In this document: piece after piece, positions 1 through 6,434 of the stretch
Layout of the letters: every line of letters starts with the position of its first letter
Position numbering within the stretch: the stretch's first letter is position 1
The notes under the pieces: model-generated
The model's input: the letters and a program-made list of their open reading frames with translations, nothing else
Databases searched by the model: none
Told to the model about the DNA's origin: nothing
Assembly: GCA_030690405.1 (NCBI GenBank)
Contig: JAUYGU010000116.1
Span: 1 to 15,138 of the forward strand
Length of the DNA: 15,138 bases
Origin: Dehalococcoidia bacterium
Lineage (GTDB): Bacteria > Chloroflexota > Dehalococcoidia > SM23-28-2 > RBG-16-64-32
Direction: 5' to 3'
Program-made: the position numbers and the translations under genes

Positions 1-600
1 TACGACGAGGGCCACCAGGCCCGATCCCGCCTCCAGCAGCGTCGCCTGGCCGTCGACCGACGACGTATCGGATCCGAGGATGTCGCCGAGGCGGAAAAGG
101 GCGCTGTCGTCAAAGGGCGCCGCGTCCACGCTGAAGCCGCCTGCGCTGGCCTTCGCCCAGGGGAAGAACACACTCACTAGGGCGATGATGAAGCCGAGAC
201 CCGCCGCGGCGCTGCTCCACGTCAGCTGGTCGATGATCGCCTGCCCGGAGCCAGGTTGCGGTTGCGCGGTGGCCTGCGCGGCCTGCTGGCGGGCGCCCGC
301 AGGGGCCACCGCCCCCGGCACGGCCGCCGCGCCGCACTTGCGGCAGAAGCGCGCGCCCTCCCTGAGCGGCTCGCCGCACTGACTGCAGGCCGAGGGCGCC
401 GGCGGCGCGACGGACGTCGCCGCTTCGGAAGCGGCCGCGCTCACCGTGGCGCCGCAACTCCCGCAGAAGGCGGCCCCTTCTACCAGCGCCGTCCCGCAGC
501 TGGCGCAGGAGGGAGGTTGTCTTGCACCACAGAGGCCGCAGAACTGCATACCGGCGGCGATCTCCCCCCCACAGGCGGCGCAGCGAATCTCCGCCGCCAT
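1..600 (-). CDS. Triple zinc-ribbon membrane protein, 3' end beyond window
   Basis: This reading frame starts at the ATG at 600-598 and stays open for all 200 codons to the left edge, so the C-terminus is missing. Three CxxC...CxxC zinc ribbons are visible: C7/C10/C21/C24, C32/C35/C46/C49 and C72/C75/C86/C89. An Ala/Pro/Gln-rich linker (about 91-120) follows, then a hydrophobic segment (about 131-148) and the start of a second one near 191. The layout suggests cytoplasmic zinc ribbons tethered to the membrane, where such ribbons usually bind protein partners or nucleic acid. The ATG overlaps the upstream gene's stop as TGATG, with GGGGGAG about 10 bases ahead, so the genes are probably translationally coupled. 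It is the last visible gene of the 3531-to-1 operon. I do not recognise a named family beyond generic zinc-ribbon proteins, and the specific role is unknown. Confidence 0.85.
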   Translation of the reverse strand, partial: MAAEIRCAACGGEIAAGMQFCGLCGARQPPSCASCGTALVEGAAFCGSCGATVSAAASEAATSVAPPAPSACSQCGEPLREGARFCRKCGAAAVPGAVAPAGARQQAAQATAQPQPGSGQAIIDQLTWSSAAAGLGFIIALVSVFFPWAKASAGGFSVDAAPFDDSALFRLGDILGSDTSSVDGQATLLEAGSGLVALVV

Positions 601-1214
601 CAGGCCAGCGCTCCCCCGCACTTGGTGCAGAACTTGAAGTCCGGTGGGTTCGCGGTGCCGCAGGCCGGGCAGACGCCGGCGGCGGGCGGCGGCGGCGCGG
701 CGGGGGGTGGCGCGGCAGCCTGCGCCCGCGTGGTCTCCGCCGCCTGGGTTGCCTGCTCCACCGTCGCCCGGGCCTCCGTCAGCGCCCGATCGGCCTCGGC
801 CAGGGCCCCGCGCTGGCCCTCAATGTCCCTCGTTAGCCCCTCCAGCGCCGTGTAAGCCCGACCCACTTCCGCGACGGCCTCCGTCAGGCTCTGGCGGGAT
901 ATCCCCTCCAGGTAGACCGTCATGCGCACGTCTACGGCCGCACCCGCGACCCGGCAGTGCAGGAGGCCGGAGCGCTGCTGCGCGATCGCGTCGGCCAGCT
1001 CGTCCAGTCGCGGCATCGCTTCCGACTCGCGCGAAGCAAGCCAGTCGGGTGCGCGCCAGGTCGCCGCGAACTCCGCTACCCCCTCAGCTACCTCACGCGC
1101 CTCGATCTGGGCGCTCCCACCATCGAGGGTCAGCTCCAGGCGGCCGGCGCCTGCCGCCTTCACGGGCGGCCCGGTGAACCACCGCTGGATCAGCTCCTGC
1201 AACTTCTCGGCCAT
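600..1214 (-). CDS. Coiled-coil protein with C-terminal zinc ribbon
   Basis: The product has 204 residues. The N-terminal ~110 residues look like a mixed alpha/beta domain, with a beta-rich stretch at 24-52 and another at 84-104. A long Ala/Glu/Arg-rich helix (about 111-166) is likely coiled coil. A Pro/Ala linker (167-180) leads to one zinc ribbon with C182, C185, C196 and C199. There is no signal peptide or membrane helix, so it should be cytoplasmic. The ATG is preceded by GGGAGG at 5-base spacing, a strong ribosome binding site. It lies 27 bases after the exported coiled-coil gene and overlaps the next gene by one to two bases, placing it inside the five-gene operon. The zinc ribbon matches those of its two membrane-bound neighbours, so a shared complex is a reasonable inference. 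The N-terminal domain may resemble YbjN/chaperone-like folds, but I cannot confirm that. Confidence 0.85.
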   Translation of the reverse strand: MAEKLQELIQRWFTGPPVKAAGAGRLELTLDGGSAQIEAREVAEGVAEFAATWRAPDWLASRESEAMPRLDELADAIAQQRSGLLHCRVAGAAVDVRMTVYLEGISRQSLTEAVAEVGRAYTALEGLTRDIEGQRGALAEADRALTEARATVEQATQAAETTRAQAAAPPPAAPPPPAAGVCPACGTANPPDFKFCTKCGGALA

Positions 1215-1241
1215 AGCGACCTCCCGCTCGTACCAGCGGCC

Positions 1242-2126
1242 TCAGTAGGCGACGCCGGAGATAACGCCTTCATCGTCAAAATAGTAGGTGGGCTGCGGCC
1301 GGTGCCAGGTGCCGGCCGGCAGGTTGCCGGACTGCAGACAGTGCTGGTATGTGTCCTCGCGCCGTTGCCACACCTGGTCCACCTGGGCGCGCGCCGCCTC
1401 GATGGCCGCCAGACGCGCCTTCAGCTCCGGCTCGAACTCCCTGGCCTGCTGCTCCAGCACCTCGGCGGCGAATATAGCTACCTGCTCCAGCATCTGCACT
1501 CCCTGGATCACCTCGGGCACGTGCTTCGCCCAGGGCCGCAGCTGCCAGGCCAGCCTCAGGTGATCCCAGTGCGTGGTCACCGCGTTGTACAGCTTGGACA
1601 CACGCCAGCCGCGGATGCCCAGGGCGGCGATCGAGCCCGCTACCGTGCCCGTCGCCGATAGTGCCGCGGCCGCCGCCGCCCAGAAGACGGCGCCGTTAAC
1701 AGTCGTGAACACGGCCGTGGCGGCCTCCGCCTTGAGATGAGCGATGTACGACCGCGCCTCCGCGATTCGCACCCGCACCTCGGCCGCCTGGACTTCTTTG
1801 TCCAGCTGCTCCACCCGGACCTTCGTGCGTGCGTCAACCGCCTCCCGCAGGTCGGTCAGGGCACGGTTGAGGACGCCGTCCAGGTGCGCCAGCTCCGCGC
1901 CGCACTCGCCGCTGTCCCGCGGCGTGAACGGTCGCCCCTGGAGCACCTGCGTGACGAGCACGGCCGTTCCGGCGGCCAGCACCCCGGCGGACCCGGCGAC
2001 GACCCAGCCGGTGTTCGCGCAGTCCTCCGGGTTGAGCTTGAGGTCGCAGTTGTCAGCGCTGGCGGCGCCGGTGGACACGCCCAGAGAGGCGACGACGACT
2101 ACCAGGAGCGGCAGCAGGCGCCTCAC
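1242..2126 (-). CDS. Exported coiled-coil protein with signal peptide and internal membrane segments
   Basis: I place the start at the GTG at 2126-2124 (294 residues) rather than the more upstream GTG at 2165. It overlaps the previous stop as GTGA, has GGAGG 8 bases ahead, and opens directly with a textbook signal peptide: two Arg, a hydrophobic core of about 4-20, and an ASA/D cleavage site near 24. After it come a hydrophobic segment (41-62), a charged helical stretch likely to be coiled coil (78-134), a long Ala-rich hydrophobic region (137-170), and a second helical, probably coiled-coil region (207-258). Cysteines at 27, 36, 75 and 263 could form disulfides if those parts face outward. 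The C-terminus is Tyr-rich and has no zinc ribbon. I recognise no family. Within the operon it is the only member with a clear export signal, so it could be the outer part of a membrane assembly. Confidence 0.8.
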   Translation of the reverse strand: MRRLLPLLVVVVASLGVSTGAASADNCDLKLNPEDCANTGWVVAGSAGVLAAGTAVLVTQVLQGRPFTPRDSGECGAELAHLDGVLNRALTDLREAVDARTKVRVEQLDKEVQAAEVRVRIAEARSYIAHLKAEAATAVFTTVNGAVFWAAAAAALSATGTVAGSIAALGIRGWRVSKLYNAVTTHWDHLRLAWQLRPWAKHVPEVIQGVQMLEQVAIFAAEVLEQQAREFEPELKARLAAIEAARAQVDQVWQRREDTYQHCLQSGNLPAGTWHRPQPTYYFDDEGVISGVAY

Positions 2127-2794
2127 CAGGCGGTCCTCCTCACGGGCAGCGGCCCCCGGTCGCACCAGCGCTCGGCCAGCAGCCCGAGGGCGGCGCCGTA
2201 GGCGGCGTGGCCGGTCATGCTGATCGCCAGGAAGGCTGGGTCGCTGCGCTGGATCGCGAACGCCACCGGGTAGATGCTGATCATCATCAACTCCAGCGCC
2301 ACCCCCCAGGCCAGGCCCCAGTACCAGCGGGTGGGGCCCGCGACGAGCGCGTACATCACGCCGAAGCTGATCCCGTTCCAGAAGTGGTATGTCCAGCCCG
2401 CGATACGGGCATCGAGGGCGCTCTCCGGCTTGCTCAGGATGAGCGAGCCGAAGATGCTGATCGAGCGGAATCCGTCGTAGTCCAGCGGAGCGGTCTCCTG
2501 TATGGCCCAGCGGACGCCGTCATAGGCGAGCGTCGCGATAAACCCCGCGACGAGCCCCACGACCAGGCGGTTGAAGAACGGCTCCCGCGCCACCCGCCGC
2601 GCCCACACGGCGATGGCGATGACCACGACCAGCGCCGGAAGTGAGACGAAGGAGATCGTCCACGGCATCCGTACGATCCCCGCCACGTCCAGCAGGAAAG
2701 CGCCGATGCCCGCAGCCGTGCAGCCGACCACCAGTAGCGTCAGGGCGGGGTCGGACAGTCTATCGAGACCGGCGGACAGGAAGCGCGCCCTCAC
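2123..2794 (-). CDS. Multi-pass membrane protein, unknown function
   Basis: The product has 223 residues starting at the GTG at 2794-2792, which overlaps the previous gene's TGA as GTGA and has GGGAG 8 bases ahead. The frame stays open much further upstream, but that part lies antiphase over the preceding zinc-ribbon gene and reads as Arg/Pro-rich low-complexity sequence, so I excluded it. Six likely membrane helices are visible at about 18-40, 46-65, 77-97, 138-153, 157-178 and 188-207. Polar residues stand out at the edges of the later helices: Y136-H137, W139-N140-G141 and G195-H196. Repeated small-residue H/G/Y patterns faintly recall DUF1440/DUF6789-type membrane proteins, but this is a weak impression. 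The tight overlaps on both sides indicate cotranslation with its neighbours. Confidence 0.8.
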   Translation of the reverse strand: MRARFLSAGLDRLSDPALTLLVVGCTAAGIGAFLLDVAGIVRMPWTISFVSLPALVVVIAIAVWARRVAREPFFNRLVVGLVAGFIATLAYDGVRWAIQETAPLDYDGFRSISIFGSLILSKPESALDARIAGWTYHFWNGISFGVMYALVAGPTRWYWGLAWGVALELMMISIYPVAFAIQRSDPAFLAISMTGHAAYGAALGLLAERWCDRGPLPVRRTAW

Positions 2795-3531
2795 GCCGTG
2801 CGCTCCCGTTGGGGCGCCTCGCGGGCGAGGAGGGAGGTCACGACGACCGTCAGAAGGGTGGCGATCAGGATCTTGCCTGTCGAAGGGATGGCGGCCTTGT
2901 CGGTCGTCCCGCCGAACAGGGCGTCGAAGTCGCCCAGGGTTCCCTGCGCTATAGCGAACGAGAGGAAGACCGCCAGGAAGGGCGGCGCCACCATGCGCAC
3001 GGCCCTCGGCAGCAGGCGGTCGCGGAGCTCGTACCACGGCTGGAGCGCCCTGTCCACGGCCTCGCCCCGCGTGACCGCGCCGAATATCAAGGCCCCCAGC
3101 ATGAGGGCGATGAGGAGCACGCCGGACGAGCTCAGCGTGCCGGAGCCGCGGGTGAGGAAGTAGAGGAGCGCAGGCAACCCGGCGAGGAGGACGGGGAACC
3201 AGCGTTCGGGGATGAGCTGGCTCAGCGGCCGCATGGCGGCGTAGATCGCGCGGCGGTAGAGGATCGCGCCGATGGCCGCGCCGCCCATCAGCAGCAGCGG
3301 AACCCACTCCCGGTGCGATATGTAGTCGAAGTAGCCCACGAGCAACAGATAGACGATGGGCAGCCAGCTCCGGAGTAGCTGGTCCGGGATCGATAAGGGC
3401 TGCGCCGGGGCGGCGGCCGGCGGCGGCGGGGGAGCGCTCGCCGTGAGGTCCGCTGGAGAGAGGCGGGCGCCGCAGCCAGTGCAGAATGCTCTGGTGGAGG
3501 GGTTCTGGCGGCCGCAGGTGGCGCAGACCAA
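2791..3531 (-). CDS. Zinc-ribbon multi-pass membrane protein, first gene of operon
   Basis: The product has 246 residues. It starts with a zinc ribbon (C3, C6, C17, C20), followed by a Pro/Ala linker (about 31-47) and then about six hydrophobic segments near 57-70, 77-92, 111-127, 136-153, 179-195 and 220-236. The start is a TTG at 3531-3529. No ATG or GTG exists between it and the in-frame TGA upstream, and the zinc ribbon begins at residue 3, so the start is well bounded even though the ribosome site (GGCGGA, 7 bases ahead) is weak. The weak start codon and an 8-codon upstream reading frame at 3577-3551 may limit translation. The layout places the ribbon in the cytoplasm at the N-terminus. 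I know no specific function; zinc-ribbon plus transmembrane proteins of this kind are usually left as hypothetical. Confidence 0.85.
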   Translation of the reverse strand: MVCATCGRQNPSTRAFCTGCGARLSPADLTASAPPPPPAAAPAQPLSIPDQLLRSWLPIVYLLLVGYFDYISHREWVPLLLMGGAAIGAILYRRAIYAAMRPLSQLIPERWFPVLLAGLPALLYFLTRGSGTLSSSGVLLIALMLGALIFGAVTRGEAVDRALQPWYELRDRLLPRAVRMVAPPFLAVFLSFAIAQGTLGDFDALFGGTTDKAAIPSTGKILIATLLTVVVTSLLAREAPQRERTA

Positions 3532-3550
3532 GGCAGCGTCCGCCAGACCC

Positions 3551-3577
3551 CTAGGCAGTCCCGGCCATACCCGTCAT
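3551..3577 (-). other. Possible 8-codon leader reading frame
   Basis: On the minus strand an ATG preceded by GGGGG opens a reading frame of eight codons (MTGMAGTA) that ends in TAG, 20 bases before the TTG start of the first zinc-ribbon gene. It lies about 26 bases after the predicted transcription start of the strong promoter, so it would be the first ribosome site on the transcript. It could act as a short leader or help load ribosomes, or it may be chance. Confidence 0.3.
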
Positions 3578-3609
3578 TTATCCCCCGGCAAGCTACCTGT
3601 CAACGGCAC

Positions 3610-3638
3610 AGAATACTTCAGGCAACCTGAGGTGTCAA
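3610..3638 (-). promoter_or_regulatory. Sigma70-type promoter for the zinc-ribbon operon
   Basis: Read on the minus strand, a perfect -35 TTGACA (3638-3633) is followed after exactly 17 bases by TATTCT (3615-3610), 5 of 6 matches to a -10 box. The expected transcription start is near 3603, about 70 bases ahead of the first gene's TTG. This is the best promoter in the window by consensus. A second TTGACA lies at 3603-3598, but its matching -10 (TAAATG) is poor. Confidence 0.75.
3618..3630. promoter_or_regulatory. Palindrome inside the promoter spacer, candidate operator
   Basis: TCAGG-CAA-CCTGA is a perfect 5-bp inverted repeat with a 3-bp centre, lying between the -35 and -10 boxes of the zinc-ribbon operon promoter. 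A regulator bound here would block RNA polymerase. A similarly placed repeat sits upstream of the DUF2804 gene, with a different sequence. No regulator gene adjoins it. Confidence 0.45.
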
Positions 3639-3660
3639 CGCCCTTGAGCGGCCCGGCGCT

Positions 3661-4725
3661 CTACCAGCGCGCCTCGTGCTGCTCAACCCACCCCAGCAGC
3701 CCTTCAATCTCGACCGGCACACCGCCGTCCGGAATGACCGTGCCCGAATAGCGGCCGAACATCTGGTGCACATTCGACCGCAGGAGCAGCAGGTTGGTCG
3801 TAGCGACCCGTTCGAAGAAGGGCTCGAAGCGCAGGTCTATCTGCCCGTCTCCGAAGGCGACTCGCCCTGGCGAGGGCGGCTCCGTCGTCATCCGCCAGGG
3901 CTTCATGAAGTCCGAGTGGTCATAGAGGAAGCGGACGTCCCCGGCCACCTTGCTGATGCGGCCATCGATGAGGATGGCGTTCTCCGTCATGCCGGTCCCG
4001 TCGGTCCAGGTGCCGCCGAGGTTCAGGCCAATGGTCCGCCCGCCCTGCGTGCCGGAAAGCGAGCCCCAGTTCCAGGAGGTGCCGTAACGCCACACGCCCC
4101 GGCCGTAGTCCAGACAGGCGAAGGCGTTCCCGCCGAACTCGAACGTATCGCCGCCCAGCCTCACGGCGCCGCTGACCGGCAGGCAGTTCTGCTTTGACGT
4201 GAAGTGAAAGCGGTCGGCGCTCCAGGGGATGACAGCGTTCAGCGTCTCGTGGCCGGCGGGGCGCTCCACCAGGAAGTCGGCGGAGAGGGGCGATCCGCCG
4301 AACGAGGGGCTCTCGACGTGGATGGCGGTCTGGTCGCCCTCCTCGGCGAAGCGAAGGCTCATGTCGCGGTGGCCGAGGAGAACGTCGCCTCTCACCGTGT
4401 CCGGCAGGACGCACCCGCGTCCGAAGGGGACGGTCACCGTCTTCTCGACGAACCGCCCGGTCTCGTACTCCAGGAAGTAGGCGAACGCCATCCCCATATA
4501 GTCGACGCTGGCGAGAGTCACGGAAAACAGATAGCGATCGCTGGTGACGGCCCAGTAGTTCCAGCGCTTCTTGCGCAGCGGGTGTCCGCTGAGGTTGCAG
4601 GTATGCAGCGGGCGGCGCGACCAGCCGACAGCGGCCGGGAGCAGCCGGCCCCGGGCGTCGCAGAGGTTGACGGCCTCCGCGATCTCCTTCTCCTCGAACC
4701 CCCGGGCTTCGGCGCGAACGGTCAT
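3661..4725 (-). CDS. DUF2804 family protein
   Basis: The product has 354 residues, a usual full length for DUF2804, a family of unknown biochemical role. Recognisable family features are the W-N-Y-W segment near 55-58, the WNWG at 218-221 followed by the Gly-rich IGLNLGGTWTDGTGMTENA stretch (232-250), and the C-terminal VHQMFGRYSG (319-328). The predicted fold is mostly beta strand; there is no signal peptide or membrane helix, so it is probably cytoplasmic. The ATG follows AGGAGGGAGGGG at 6-base spacing, a very strong ribosome site. It is transcribed divergently from the tafazzin-like acyltransferase, and its end lies within 50 bases of the promoter of the zinc-ribbon operon, so it is likely a separate unit. 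DUF2804 genes being next to acyltransferase and DUF1295 genes would suit a lipid-related role, but that is inferred from context alone. Confidence 0.9.
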   Translation of the reverse strand: MTVRAEARGFEEKEIAEAVNLCDARGRLLPAAVGWSRRPLHTCNLSGHPLRKKRWNYWAVTSDRYLFSVTLASVDYMGMAFAYFLEYETGRFVEKTVTVPFGRGCVLPDTVRGDVLLGHRDMSLRFAEEGDQTAIHVESPSFGGSPLSADFLVERPAGHETLNAVIPWSADRFHFTSKQNCLPVSGAVRLGGDTFEFGGNAFACLDYGRGVWRYGTSWNWGSLSGTQGGRTIGLNLGGTWTDGTGMTENAILIDGRISKVAGDVRFLYDHSDFMKPWRMTTEPPSPGRVAFGDGQIDLRFEPFFERVATTNLLLLRSNVHQMFGRYSGTVIPDGGVPVEIEGLLGWVEQHEARW

Positions 4726-4755
4726 CGCGGTCCCCTCCCTCCTCGTCTGGCGCCC

Positions 4756-4780
4756 AGTCTACGCCCCGCGCGGCGCGGGG
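4756..4780 (-). promoter_or_regulatory. GC-rich palindrome next to possible -10 of the DUF2804 gene
   Basis: CCCCGCG-CGG-CGCGGGG (4764-4780) is a perfect 7-bp inverted repeat. Just downstream on the minus strand lies TAGACT (4761-4756), the same -10-like hexamer seen ahead of the helicase gene, about 30 bases before the DUF2804 ATG. No good -35 is visible. It may be an operator, or a hairpin between the divergent genes. Confidence 0.35.
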
Positions 4781-4846
4781 GGAAGCGAGCGCCGGACGGC
4801 CCCGCCGGTCGGGCGCCGTGGTAGGATTAGACGCTGAAGGCCACCG

Positions 4847-5659
4847 ATGTCCCTGGAGAAGCGCGAACAAGCCGCCGTCGCCCGCTGGAAGCCGGGCCGC
4901 AGGTGGTACCACCCGCTGGTCGCCGCGCTGGTCATCCGCAGCTCGAAGTTCGTGATGACCACCATGAACACGCTGGAGATCGAGGGGATGGAGCGGTTCG
5001 AGCAGCTTCGCCAGGACCGGGGCCGCGGCCTGCTCACCTACAGCAACCACGTCTCGCTGTTCGACGACCCGATCCTGGTCTCCAACTTCTCGCTCCCGCG
5101 ATACGAGGAGATCCGCTGGACCGCCACGGACGCGATCAACTTCTTCGGGTCGCGCCCGAAGGCATGGCTGTTCACCGTCGGCAAGGGCGTGCCGATCGTG
5201 CGCGGCGCCGGCATCAACCAGCTCGGCTTTCACTTCCTGCGCGATCGCCTAGCGGAGGGCGAGTGGGTCCAGATCTTCCCGGAAGGCGGCCGCACGCGCG
5301 ACCCGCAGGCCCTGATGAGCGCCTCCTTCAAGGCCGGCATCGGCCGGCTCATGGCGGAGGCGCGCCCACTGGTGCTGCCGTGGTATCACTACGGGATGCA
5401 CGAGGTGCTCCCCGTGGGCGCGAAGCTGCCGCGGCGCGGCCGCACCGTGCGCCTCGTGTTCGGAGAGCCGCTGGACTGCGACGACGCGTACGTGCGCCGG
5501 GCCGCGGCGCAGGCCGGCGATCCGGACCTCCAGGGGCCGCCGCTGTGGGAGGCGCTGGCGGCGGCCGCCCACGACGCGCTCCGCAGCCTGGAGCTCGAGG
5601 TGCATCCCGCCGCCGGCCGGCTTGCCGAGCCGCGGGAGGCGCCGGCTGACCCTGCCTGA
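4847..5659 (+). CDS. Tafazzin-like 1-acylglycerol-phosphate acyltransferase (PlsC superfamily)
   Basis: The product has 270 residues, close to the length of tafazzin. The acyltransferase HX4D motif is NHVSLFDDP, with H68 and D73 catalytic. The second block FPEGGRT (144-150) is the family's substrate-phosphate site. The match is unusually close to tafazzin, the cardiolipin-remodelling transacylase: GKGVPIVRGAGINQ (112-125), GEWVQIFPEG (138-147), KAGIGRLMAE (162-171) and the WYHYGMHEVLP block (179-189) all align with its motifs from memory. A hydrophobic stretch (about 22-40) may hold it to the membrane interface. The ATG follows TGAAGG at 6 bases. It overlaps the following DUF1295 gene, so the two are cotranslated. 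The likely role is acylation or transacylation of lysophospholipids; a plain PlsC role in phosphatidic acid synthesis is the main alternative. Confidence 0.85.
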   Translation: MSLEKREQAAVARWKPGRRWYHPLVAALVIRSSKFVMTTMNTLEIEGMERFEQLRQDRGRGLLTYSNHVSLFDDPILVSNFSLPRYEEIRWTATDAINFFGSRPKAWLFTVGKGVPIVRGAGINQLGFHFLRDRLAEGEWVQIFPEGGRTRDPQALMSASFKAGIGRLMAEARPLVLPWYHYGMHEVLPVGAKLPRRGRTVRLVFGEPLDCDDAYVRRAAAQAGDPDLQGPPLWEALAAAAHDALRSLELEVHPAAGRLAEPREAPADPA

Positions 5660-6434
5660 GATCCTCGTCCTCTCCCTCGCTGTAGTCGCCGTCTGCATGG
5701 CGGCGCTCTGGCTTGTCAGCCTGGCGCTGAAGAACGCCGGCATCGTGGACATCTTCTGGGGGCTCGGCTTCGTGCTTCTGGCGGCCGTCTACTCCGTCGC
5801 CGCCGATGGCTTCACGGGGCGAAAGCTGCTCGTCCTGGCGCTGGTCGCCGTCTGGGGGCTGCGGCTCTCCGGCTACATCTTGTGGCGGAACTGGGGGAAG
5901 GGTGAGGATTACCGCTACGCCGGGTGGCGGGAGCGGGCGGGCGACCGGTTCTGGTGGACCAGCCTGCTTCAGGTGTTCCTGCTACAGGGGCTGCTGATGT
6001 GGGTCATCTCGATGACTGTCCTGGCTGCGCAGTCCGCGGACGAGCCCGACCGTCTCACCTGGGTGGACCTGGCGGGGACCGCGGTCTGGGGAATCGGCTT
6101 CTTCTTCGAGGCCGTGGGGGACTGGCAGCTCGCGCGCTTCAAGGCAGACCCGGCGAACAGGGGGAAGGTGATGCGGAGCGGCGTCTGGCGCTACACGCGC
6201 CACCCAAACTACTTCGGCGACGCGACCCAGTGGTGGGGGCTGTACCTGATCGCCGCCGGAACGGCCGACGGCTATTGGACGCTGTTCAGCCCCGTCCTGA
6301 TGACCGCCCTCCTCCTGCGCGTGTCCGGTGTCGCCCTGCTGGAGCGGGCGCAGGTGCGGACGAAGCCGCAGTACCGGGAGTACATCGAGAGCACGAGCGC
6401 GTTCGTCCCCTGGTTTCCCCGCAGGCGAGCCTAG
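5622..6434 (+). CDS. DUF1295 membrane protein, steroid-reductase/isoprenylcysteine-methyltransferase-like
   Basis: The frame from the TTG at 5622 gives 270 residues. About six hydrophobic segments lie near 13-36, 42-61, 68-88, 114-136, 146-166 and 202-240. The DUF1295 signature is clear: RHPNYFGD (193-200) followed by WWG, with E163 in the preceding helix. The family is related to 3-oxo-5-alpha-steroid 4-dehydrogenases and ICMT-type methyltransferases, which act on lipid substrates in the membrane using NADPH or S-adenosylmethionine; which activity applies here is unknown. The start is uncertain. TTG 5622 lacks a ribosome site, whereas a CTG at 5646 (in frame, giving 262 residues) has GGAGG 6 bases ahead and may be the real start. 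Either way it overlaps the acyltransferase gene, indicating coupling and a shared lipid theme. Its TAG overlaps the convergent helicase stop. Confidence 0.88.
   Translation: MPSRGRRRLTLPEILVLSLAVVAVCMAALWLVSLALKNAGIVDIFWGLGFVLLAAVYSVAADGFTGRKLLVLALVAVWGLRLSGYILWRNWGKGEDYRYAGWRERAGDRFWWTSLLQVFLLQGLLMWVISMTVLAAQSADEPDRLTWVDLAGTAVWGIGFFFEAVGDWQLARFKADPANRGKVMRSGVWRYTRHPNYFGDATQWWGLYLIAAGTADGYWTLFSPVLMTALLLRVSGVALLERAQVRTKPQYREYIESTSAFVPWFPRRRA

Noticed and set aside
2795..3307. N-terminal extension of the 223-residue membrane protein
   Set aside because: The extension lies out of frame over the zinc-ribbon membrane gene and is Arg/Pro/His-rich; the GTGA overlap start explains the gene better.
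3920..5233. Minus-strand frame of 437 codons across DUF2804 and the acyltransferase
   Set aside because: It overlaps two well-supported genes in other frames and reads as Arg/Pro-rich sequence.
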